A stretch of 64,000 nt of DNA, taken from Larus michahellis. Taxonomy: Eukaryota > Chordata > Aves > Charadriiformes > Laridae. Location of the stretch: assembly GCF_964199755.1 (NCBI RefSeq), contig NC_133910.1, positions 12,470,711-12,534,710 on the forward strand, read 5' to 3'. Shown here piece by piece: positions 54,990-64,000 of the stretch (position 1 is the first letter of the stretch; each line of letters starts with the position of its first letter). The notes beneath the pieces were generated by a model, which worked only from the letters and a program-made list of their open reading frames with translations, had not been told where the DNA came from and searched no databases. Both the position numbers and the translations under genes were made by a program.

Positions 54990-56470
54990 GGCGGCGCGGA
55001 CGCAGCCCGCCCCCCGCTCCCAGCCCGGGCTCCCGCAGACAAAGGGGCGGCGGGGGCGGACCGGGAGCTCCTCCCGCCGGCCCGGGGCGGGCGGGGTGTG
55101 TTGGGGGGGTCTCACACCCTCGGCATCGGCATCCCCAGCGCCAGCCCCGCAGGTGGGGGGGCTCCTCGGCGGCAAGTTTCCTCGGGGCAGGGGGACGAAG
55201 TTGCGCGGGGGCGGCCCGGTTTCGGGGTGCTGTGTGTGTGTGTGTCCCCCTCCCGCCCCTCTCCCCGCTTTGTTCCCGGGAGGATGCAGCGCGCGTAGCC
55301 CCGGCCGAGCCGGTGGGGCCGCAGCGGGGGCAGGGGCAGCCCTCCGCCGGAAAACTCCGCGCCGCCCCTCTTCCTCCTCCTTCCTCCTCCTCCTCCTCCT
55401 TCCTCCTCCTCCTCCTCCGCAGAGCCCCGGCGCGGAGCGATGCTTCCCCGGGCGGCGGGCGGCGATGGAGCGGGGCGGTAGCGGGGGGCCGCGGTGCCGA
55501 GCAGCCGCCCGCTGCCCCTGAGCGGCGGCGAGGAGGAGGAGGAGGAGGAAGGCCGGGTTGTGCGAGCGGACCGCGGCCATGGAGGAGTGGCGGCAGTGCG
55601 GCCGCTGGCTCATCGACTGCAAAGTTTTGCCCCCCAACCACCGGGTGGTCTGGCCCTCGGCGGTGGTCTTCGACCTGGCGCAGGCGCTGCGGGACGGGGT
55701 GCTGCTCTGCCAGCTGCTCCACAACCTCTCCCCCGGCTCCATCGACCTCAAGGACATCAACTTCAGGCCGCAGATGTCCCAGGTAGGAGGGGAGGGGGGG
55801 GGACAGGCGGGACACCCCCACGAGCACCCCCTTTCCCTGGGTGCGGGATGCAAAAGTTGGTGGGATGCGGGAGTGCGAGCGGGTTTGGGGAGGGGGTGCG
55901 CGTGAGACCGTCTGCTTAACGCCCCCCCCCCCCCCCCGCCCCCCAATGACTGCCTTTCAGGCCCCCACGACTGCTTTTCAGCCCCCCCGGTCTGTAGCTC
56001 CCGGTTCCCCCCCGGGTCGTGCCCCGGGCCGGGGGGCAGCGCCGGTGGGAGCGGCGGCCGCCAGGGAAAGGGCTCCGGGACGGAGGAGAAACCGCTCCCC
56101 CCACGGGAAAGAGGGGAAACGTCCCCCTTGTGTTTACTCATCGCGAAACAAAAGCAAATAATGGGGCCGAGAGCAGGAGACGGGATTACTCCGGGTTTTT
56201 AACGAGGCTTTGATCCGCTGGAGGAGCGGGCGGCGCTGGGGGGGTGCTGCCCTTGAGGGCAAAACTTTGCCTACGCAGACTAAAAGCAAAATAAGCAAGG
56301 AAATAAAGGAAAAAAAAAAAAAAAAAAAACTAAAACCCCCAAACCCTGGTGCTCTTAAGGCCGCTCCGGAGCAGGAGCGCGGCCGTGCGGTGCCCGGCGC
56401 AAGGGGCAACCGGGGTCCCGGTTCGGTGGCCCCCGGCGCTCGCTCCCATCGCCGCTCCCAGGGCCGGGGA
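54990..56470 (+). promoter_or_regulatory. VAV2: CpG island, VAV2 promoter and exon 1
   Basis: Dense CpG from the end of the homopurine array through exon 1 and into intron 1. No TATA box. A TG repeat at about 55,229-55,241 and a TCC-rich tract at 55,370-55,419 lie in the presumed 5' UTR or promoter; the latter ends in CGCAG and could act as a splice acceptor for an upstream leader exon. The sequence around the start codon (GCGGCCATGG) is a strong Kozak context. Confidence 0.8.
55579..55782 (+). CDS. VAV2: VAV2 exon 1, start of the calponin-homology domain (partial gene)
   Basis: 68 codons from ATG to a clean donor (CCCAG|GTAGGA), phase 0. The protein begins [20 protein letters not shown] and continues with [20 protein letters not shown] and [18 protein letters not shown], almost identical to human VAV2 (Glu3 in place of Gln3). 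VAV2 is a tyrosine-kinase-activated guanine-nucleotide exchange factor for Rho/Rac GTPases; the full protein, about 880 residues in human, runs CH, acidic, DH, PH, C1, SH3, SH2, SH3. This exon gives only the first half of the autoinhibitory CH domain. The next exon (beginning FLCLKN in the family) is not in the window, consistent with the very long first intron in other vertebrates. Confidence 0.97.
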
Positions 56471-59400
56471 CTCGGCAGCTTTAGGTGTTCCCTCCTCGGA
56501 AGTGTTTCCAGTTTCTGGTTGTTTTGGTGGAAGTAGGCTTAAACGAAAGAGGAAAAAAAACCAAACGCAACAGCCACCCAACTCAGGTGGGTCTGGGTTT
56601 AAATGCTCTGCTCGTGTTTTTTGCAAGCTGAGCTGCACCGCATTTGCATGGGAATCGGGAAGTGAAATCAATTAGAAACGAATGAAATGGGGTACTTTGT
56701 CCTTCCTACCTTGCAGCTTCTGTGTCGACAAGCAGACAGTTAAACTTGTCTTTTATTTTTGAGCAACAAGGGGTTTTATTGGTAAAAGGGGAGGGAAATT
56801 TCCTGGTAGCAAGGGCATGTGAGACTCTGTTTAACTTTATTCAAGCATTCAAAGATAAATAATGTATAATGTTAACATGAGTTGTGGATTTGTGCTGTGC
56901 GAGCATGCTGCTTATCTGGCAAGTGCCTTTCCCTTCTTCCACCGGAGTTTTGTTCCAGGGCAATGGTGTTTTTCCTCTGTTGGGCTTCCTCGTACCCCCC
57001 TGTGCCAGGGGGGCTGCTGTGGCTGAGGACAGCTGGGAGCCCGGAGCTCCCTGTGAGGTGTTTGGGCCCGAAACTTGGAGCCACGCTTTGGGGGGCAAAA
57101 CGTGTTTTTGCTGCGCGCACATGGGCGCGAGGATGTCGCCGCTCGCTTGCGGAGTCAGAGACACCTTGGTCCTGCAGACTGGTGGGGTGGGAAGTCCCGA
57201 CCCCATGGTGAAAACCAGCCGGTGTCAGCTCTGGTGCTGGCACAGAGTAAATAACAACACGAACTGATGCCTCTTCCCGGGGTGGGACGATGCTGCGAGA
57301 TTTCCTCTGAGCTTTCCAGGCTATAAACTGATCGGGCTGTCTTCCGTAGAAACTGATGTTTCCAAATATAAACTGTCACGCTGGAGCTGTAGGTGTATGT
57401 GGGGACTCCCGCTTTCTCAGAACATGCTGAGAATGGCATACTATGTATTATTTTTTGTCTTTTAAGGAAATATTACAGCCGTACAAACCTAATTTCGCTT
57501 CGGTATTTGCCCTGTGGGGAACTAAGAATGGGTTTAAACCTGGTAGCTGCGATGTAGGGAAGATCCCGGTGGCAGTTTGGAAAGGGTGCTGTGGCTACCC
57601 TTGCCGAGGGCAGGTGTTGCTTGTTGGAGGTGAGAGTTTACAGCCCAGCTGTCCTTAATGAAATTGCTTTCTGGCTGCTTCCCTGGCCTTGGGAGGAGCG
57701 TGGAGGGGCTGAAGCGGGTGGCTTTGGGGGTCCTCTCTGTGCAAACCTGGTCGTTGGCGTGGGCCGGCGCAGCCTGAGCCCGTGGGGACGCGCGGAGCCT
57801 GGCGTGGGAGTGGATGCTGTGGCGAGGCTCAGCCGATGCTTGTCCTTGGCCAGGCTGGGACCCAAATCAGCCTAGACTTGAGTCTTTATTTCTTGCTCTC
57901 GTGTATTTGGTGTTTCTCTGGCAATTCCTGAATTTGGGAATCTGGCTTCTCCCCCTAAAGGCAGGAGGTTACTCTTTACCGTCTGTGCATCCGTGGCGCC
58001 GGCAGCCCGGGGTGGAGGGAGGATGGGGTCTGAGCCCAGCCACGGTGGGGACAAGTGTCCCCGCAGCCCTTGGTGAGAGGTTTAGTCTCTCTGGGCCAAA
58101 TTTCAGGAGAAGAGTGAGGAACCCGTGTGTGTCACACAGCTGCGATGCGTTCAGGCACGGGGCGAGGGATGTGCAAAGGCAGAGTGTGCCGAGCAGCTTC
58201 AGAGGTCGTTTTTGATGATAAATGCACATTTTGCCTGGCTGGGCTGGCTAACCAGCCCTCTGCCTTGCTACAGAGATGACTTTTTTATTTTTCAGTCAAA
58301 ATGCCAGGGGGCAAGACACTTGTGCTAGACTTGAAACACCCAGTAATACTCTGTCATCCACCTGCCTCGGTGAATTAAATGGGGTTGTGCAGGTGTGTAA
58401 TGAGAAACAGATTTTTGCCCGAGGTGAGCATCGTTTCAAAGGCTGGAGGTGAAATCGCATCTCTCTGCAAAGAAACGCCTGAAGATCCAGACACTGTTGG
58501 GTGTTTGGTGGGTTTTGGTGTTTGCTTTCTCTCCTTTTTTTTTATCTCCCTCCATGCTGATTTGTTTTTCTGAAGGTGTGCTGTGTGGTGAGGCTGGAGC
58601 ACCAGGTACTGGTCCCAGTACAGCCCACCCAGCCGTGGGGGAGGCTGTGGGGACTCGTGCTCCCTGCTGTGGAGGTGAACTGGCGTCCCCATCCTCCTAA
58701 AACCTCCCAGCAGGGTTTTAGGCTGGTGAAATGGCCAGGCTGGCCACAGCAGTAGTTTACTATTTGACGTTTAAATAAATAAATGAGCAAAATCGCCTCG
58801 TTAGGTTGGAATCTGAAGTTTGCTTCAGTTTGATGCTCAATTGCAGAGCGCCAAGTCTGGCCCTTGGCGGAGCCTGGCAGGGTGGGATGACCCAAAGCTA
58901 CTGAAACTCCACGGAGACTGACAAAATAAGCAGGGAAAAAAAAAAAAAGTCGTAAAGCCCAGTTCTCTTCCGAGAGTCGGTGGACGTGAGGCCAGTTCTG
59001 ATGAGCCCGGAGTAAAACTTCATTCCTGCTAATTGCTTTTGCTGTAGAGGCTGTTTCTGGAGAGGTGGGAGGCGGGATGCGTGTACTTGCCCTCGGTACT
59101 TATTGATCGTTATGTCTCTTACCGCGATTGGGTGTTGGGGGGTGTAATTCAGGCTGGTTTGCCGGCCAGCCGCGAGAGCGTGATGCAAAGAACATCTTTC
59201 CTTGCGGATGGGAGCAGATGTAGCACCGTGGAGGCTTGTGGTCCCCGTCCCCAGCTCTCGGTACAGCGTTTCTCCCCCATGTCTGTGCGGAGCCGTCTCC
59301 AGAACCCCGCTCCTCTCCCCGCTCCCCTGGAGCTGGCGCCGACTTCCAGTCCTCCGGCACCGCGTGGTACCCCTGCTCTGGCATCCCGAGCTCCTTTTTG

Positions 59401-62400
59401 GGAGTAGGGTGGGGATCTCCCAGCTTTTTTTCATCGATTATTAGGTTTGAATCGTAATTTTGTTAAGTCTCTGGTCAAATACAAATTAAATGACTCTTCA
59501 CGTGTGTTGCACCGTGGCGAGGCATAAGAAACAATAAGTGCAATAAAAAAATTGCACGTTTGGGTGAGGTTGATATTTAGTGGTGTGTGTTCTGTTTGTT
59601 TTTTTTTTCTATTTATTTTTGCATTTGCCTTAGATAAACTGAATCGTTCCCGATAGGGACTTGGACGTGTACTGACGTTGGCAGGGAAGCTCGGGAGAGC
59701 CCTGCTGGGGGCTGCTCCCAGCTCACACAACGCGCTTTGTGCAGGCAGGTCTCCGGGTGGAAACCTCCCGGGGGTGGATCAGTTGTGCTGGACACCTTTG
59801 TGGGTGCGGGATTGATCGGGGAATTATCCCTGACAATGGCAGACTTGGGAGCTGCTTGCAGGGTGCCAGGTCACTGTCCTTTCACCGGCACCCTGGTGTC
59901 TAGGAGACCTGGTTCGACCCCGTGGTGCTTGTGGTGGTGCCGTGGAGGGCCGTTCAGAAACGGGCGCCTCTTGCAAAAGTGCTCGTGTCGCTGGTGTCCG
60001 AGAAGCAGGAGGGAAGCCCCCATCCCTGGACGTTCAAGGCCAGGCTGGATGAGGCTCTGAGCAACCTGATCTAGTTACAGATGTCCCTGCTGACTGCAGG
60101 GGGTTGGACTAGGTGGCCTTTAGAGGTCCCTTCCAGCCCAACACATTCTATGATTCTACAAAAGCCGGTGTGCAGGGTGCCACGGGGGCTGGCAGCATCG
60201 CCAGCGTGTCCCAGGGGTCTCAGCCTGCTCTCCAGCCTGGCTCCAGGAGCGTTTCTGCTCCTAAATCTCTACAGCTGAAGGAAGTGTGGGTTCCTTCAAG
60301 GGAAAACAACTAAGAAAAAAGTAATAACCCCCAAACTCCTGTCCCGTCTTCCCATTGCCCCGTCCTGGCTGTATGAGCACCTGTGTCAGTGTTCTCTGCC
60401 GTGAGGTTGACACTGCTCCGTGTATCCAGGCGGATGGCGGTTGGTGCCCACACCAAAGCAGCTGTGTGCTTCTGGGCCTCGATCACGCCGTTTGGTGTAA
60501 GGTGAAGACTCCATTGGTATCATGTTGCGTTCACTCATCCTTTAAGGTTGGCCTGGAACACTGCTAAATATCTTTTTTTTTTTTTTTTTTTTTTTTCCCT
60601 GCTCCAAAATCTCCTGGATGCTTGAAATGAAGCAGGCACACATTTAACGTGTGTACTTGCGTGTGCGCAGGCTTCAAGTTAGCAGTAATGGTCAGCTCAT
60701 TAAGGATTCTTATTCTGAAGCGTATTGACATCTCTCTGGAGATAATCCATCTCGGTCTGCGGTGCCTGGAGGTTTTATGGGGGCTCTTGAGACTGATGAG
60801 ACTCGGCCAAGGTAATTGGCGTGATGCCGTGGCTGCCCACCGCTCCCTCCTGCTCTTATTAAGGAACGCCGCAGACAACCGGCGTCCTCGATTGATGGCT
60901 GGAACGCCCGACACCCCACCGAACTGTCAGGCGTCTTCGTGGCTGTTGTTTTCTCTGAAGGATGGCGATAATTCGGTATCAAAGTCCTATTTATTGATGA
61001 TGTAGGCGCTTGTTTGCCATGACAACTGGGAGCAGGTGGTTTGTAGCGGCTGCTTCCCCCAGGTGTATGGGAGATGAAGGCACGCTGGCGTGTTTGGTGC
61101 TGGTAATTATTCACAAGGCTTTGGGACTTTTTAACGTGCCACTTGAAGGCTTTATAGCTACGATGCTTGTAATTACTTCCATATGTCATGATAGCAGTTA
61201 CCTATAATTCAGTATTATCGGAGCTGACTGGGTAGGTGGGTTGTTTGAGCAAGGTCTGTATCGCTGCCCCCGATTTACCCTGCTCAGGTCCTCTGGCTTC
61301 TTACTTACTCTCTGCTGCTTGAAACCGAGAGGTCCGTTCCAAAAACGGCTATAAAAAATGGCCTCATTACATATCACTGTTTACTGTGTCTCAGTGACTT
61401 CCCGTTCGGATGTGCTGAGCCTTACAAAGGGGAAAAAAGGTGCTCTGTCTGGTACGGCCGAACCCGTGAGCTCCTCACTAATAGGGACCGGTTTCAGTCT
61501 TCCTTCCCAGCCCCTCTTCGTACCTCCCGCGTGTCAAACAGCACCCTAAAGCCCTGTGTTAGCTAGAGGTAGTGCCCTCTTTTTTTGCTGTTTGGTGAGG
61601 TTTTAAGATATGACTGAACCTGCAGCTGAAGGCTCATATGTATTCTGTCGGGGCAGAAGGCGGCGGAAAGTGTTAGATGGATCCTGCTACTGTGCCAAGA
61701 AGCATAAAAAGTGGTGAAAACTTTCCCCCCTCCCCTTGGATGATTGACGAGAGTTAAATACCTGCATTAAATACCTAGCAGGGACAAAGTCTGGAATGAA
61801 TAGATGCCTTTTAAAAACGCAAAGCCAAAAAAACCCGGTCGATTTGGTCGCTTTTCAAGTTGGGACCAGGCTTGGAAGCTGCCTTCCATCTCAACAGCAT
61901 GTTGATGAGCTGTAAAAGAAATGTTTGGCTTCTCCATCCTTCCTGGTGGCGATCCCTCGCGCTGGGTGTACCGCCAGCAAACGGGGGGTGCCCTGTTGCT
62001 TGGTCCCTCCAGGGGGAAATGGGCAAATTTTCGGCAATGGCGCTTGCGATGCTTTAATTCCCGTGGCTGTGGTAGAGGCAGCTGGGTGAGGAATTAGGGC
62101 GGCAGAAATTTGGGCTACACCGAGCAAGGTGTGTGCTGGGGATGTGGTTATGTGGAAGGGTTGAGCATCACCACCTGGGCCGTGCCCTGCGGGATGGGGC
62201 CGACCGTCACCCTGTGTCGTGGCTGTGGGAGCCCCCGGTCGATGCCGCGGACCCTTTCCTTTCTTCAGCTCATCTGGAGCCAGAAGGGACCCGGTTCTTG
62301 GCGCTGACGGAAATGTTGCTTCAGACTGACCTGAGGGCAAATTTTTGATCTGCTTCTTTGTCGCTTCTTAAAGAGACAAACTTTTTTTTTTTTTCCCCCC

Positions 62401-64000
62401 AGCCTTTGAGCTTTTTCCCTGCGATACTTCTCCGTTTGATTTCCTCCTCAGCCTGCGTTTTCAGTAGCGTCTCAAATACGCTCATGCCACGTGTCCCAGC
62501 AGCCAGGGTGGGAGCAGCAGGATCCCCTCCGTGTGCGAGCGAGGGGGTGGAGGGCTTATCGCCCGCGCAGGGTGGGCGTGCTGGGGTGGAGAGGGTTAGC
62601 GTGGAGCGATGGTGGAGGCGGGTGGGTACAGCGAGCGCGTGGCAACACCTCTGGGAGGCAGAGACTGGCGCTGCTTTGATTTTTAAAGCATGGATCCACC
62701 TTCTTTGAGTTGCACCCAGCTTATTTTTATTTTCCTCCTGCTTCCCCTTACCCTTGGCATCAGTTGGTTTCCCTCGGACTCGCAGCGATCTTAAGACGAG
62801 TCCCCGTGGCTGCTCTCCCAGCAGCCGGCCCGGATTCCCGGGTCTCTGATCCCACCCGAAGACTTGCTCTGTTGCCGAGTCCATCTGTCTGCCCAGCTGT
62901 CCGTGCGGCCTCCCGGCACCCCCGGGGCTCACCGGTGCCGCTTGGGTGAGCGCTGGCCCCAGGCCCAGCCTGGTCCTGTCCCTGCCGCCAGCCTGCCCCG
63001 AGTCACCCAGCTCTCCTGTCGGCGTTAGCCCCAGGGCTCGCATTTGGGCACGTCCTTGGGGTGTTACCCGACAGCAGCCTCCCGGGTTGTGTCCCAAAGC
63101 GTGTCCCGCTTCCTTATTCTGAGCTGAATTCCCACCGATCCCCCTTTTATACGCAGGGGGAAGGACCTTCTTTTACAGGGCAACTGTTAATTACAGTCTG
63201 CATTTGACAACTTCGAAATCGGCGTTAATGAAATTACTTTTCCCAGTGTTGTATTTCCCCTGCAAGAAAAAGCCTGGAAAAAGGTCTGTTTCTAATAAAA
63301 CTGACATTTCCACCCCCCCGCCCTCCCTTCCCTTCGTGTTTTCTTTGGTTGCAGCTCAGGGCTGTGCTTCATCCGATGATACAACTCGGAGGCAACCACT
63401 CCTTGCCCTTCGCCCTCGGGGACGGCTCGGAGCCTCCCAGGTTTGCTGTGGAGGGGCTGGGGCTGGGGCTCTCCTGCCTGGCCGTGGCTCCGCGCAGGTG
63501 GAGGGTTTTTGGCCAAACCAGCCAGCAAAGCACGCAGCTGCCTGTGTAATTAACCGTGCCGCTTGAGCACCCCCTGCCCGCGTCTGCTGCGGCTTGGGTT
63601 CGTGGGTGACCTTGCGACTGCTGAGCCCCGTGATTGCAATCTGCTTATTCTCCCGGGTGTTTTGCGCTGCTGCTGCTTCTGGGTTTGACTGGGATCCCTC
63701 TCTGGACCAGCTCAGCCCTGTTGGGTCCAGTCCGTGTTAATGGTCAGGTTTAGCTAGGGTGACCTAACCTGGAAGGTTTTCTCAGGGGTGCGTCTGTAAC
63801 GGGTCATTGGACCATCCGAGTCCTCTCCTCTGCTGTCAGAGGACGTTCTTGCTCTAGCAGAAGCCAGGACTCCACCACAGAAAGAACTGGAAAAAATACG
63901 GGTGTGGGTGGGTCAGGTTGCTAATCTGTGTGTAGGCTCAGAGCCCTGTTGCTCTGCAAAAAAAGTCAGTTATCCCCAGGAGAAGTCACTGAAGTGTAGT
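55783..64000 (+). other. VAV2: VAV2 intron 1 (5' part)
   Basis: More than 8.2 kb without a recognisable exon. It holds a C-run (about 55,921-55,938), an A-run (about 56,310-56,329), a CR1 fragment (60,013-60,159) and a T24 run (60,573-60,596). Long frames, such as the 258-codon minus-strand frame at 62,321-63,097, have no family resemblance or splice context. Confidence 0.8.
60013..60159 (+). repeat. CR1 LINE 3' fragment
   Basis: Contains CCAGGCTGGATGAGGCTCTG, AGCAACCTGATCTAG, GGGGGTTGGACTAGGTGGCC and GGTCCCTTCCAGCCCAACAC, ending ATTCTATGATTCTA. This is a plus-orientation, 5'-truncated avian CR1 3' end. Confidence 0.92.

Noticed and set aside
54393-56141. 582-codon minus-strand frame
   Set aside because: It runs antisense through VAV2 exon 1, the CpG island and the homopurine array, giving Arg/Pro- and Phe-rich low-complexity sequence; composition artefact.
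62321-63097. 258-codon minus-strand frame in VAV2 intron 1
   Set aside because: GC-rich intronic sequence, no known domain or splice signals.

Overview
The window is vertebrate nuclear DNA, almost certainly from a bird. Three things show this. Three 5'-truncated CR1 LINE 3' ends of the avian type are present. The coding exons are short, phase-compatible and bounded by GT-AG introns. The decoded proteins are near-identical to amniote BRD3 and VAV2. The GC-rich second half, with large CpG islands and minisatellites, fits a microchromosome. The BRD3 - BRD3OS - VAV2 order matches the human 9q34 block read in reverse. I cannot name the species from sequence alone.

Layout. Positions 1-2,840 are non-coding flank. 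A CpG island at about 2,845-4,360 is the likely BRD3 promoter and non-coding exon 1. A 15 kb intron follows. Eleven coding exons between 19,445 and 38,022 (+) join in frame into a 722-residue BRD3 with two bromodomains, an ET (NET) domain and a serine-rich acidic tail. BRD3 3' UTR sequence starts at 38,023; several poly(A) signals are visible, the most distal good one at 43,276. On the opposite strand, convergent with BRD3, lies the 89-codon BRD3OS-like reading frame (47,270-47,539, -). Its product ends in a CaaX-type tetrapeptide. Its 3' UTR probably runs down to about 44,740 and its promoter probably lies in the CpG island at 47.9-48.6 kb. That island runs directly into a 20-copy, 42-bp minisatellite (48,601-49,442). 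From 49.45 to 54.97 kb there is non-coding DNA with a TTTC microsatellite, a second minisatellite (18/22-bp units), a CR1 fragment and a homopurine array. A third CpG island (about 54,990-56,470) holds VAV2 exon 1 (55,579-55,782, +), which encodes the first half of the calponin-homology domain. The rest of the window is VAV2 intron 1.

The three genes act separately. BRD3 is a nuclear reader of acetylated chromatin. VAV2 is a cytoplasmic Rho-family exchange factor. BRD3OS is a small protein of unknown role. I see no operon-like, CRISPR, viral or other novel multi-gene system. The most rewarding points are the CaaX end of the BRD3OS product, an in-frame stop directly after BRD3 coding exon 9 that would give a NET-less protein on intron retention, an unusually long open read-through after exon 10, and the two minisatellites and homopurine tract between BRD3OS and VAV2. 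Several long reading frames in GC-rich or repetitive stretches are artefacts of composition or of a repeat period divisible by three.
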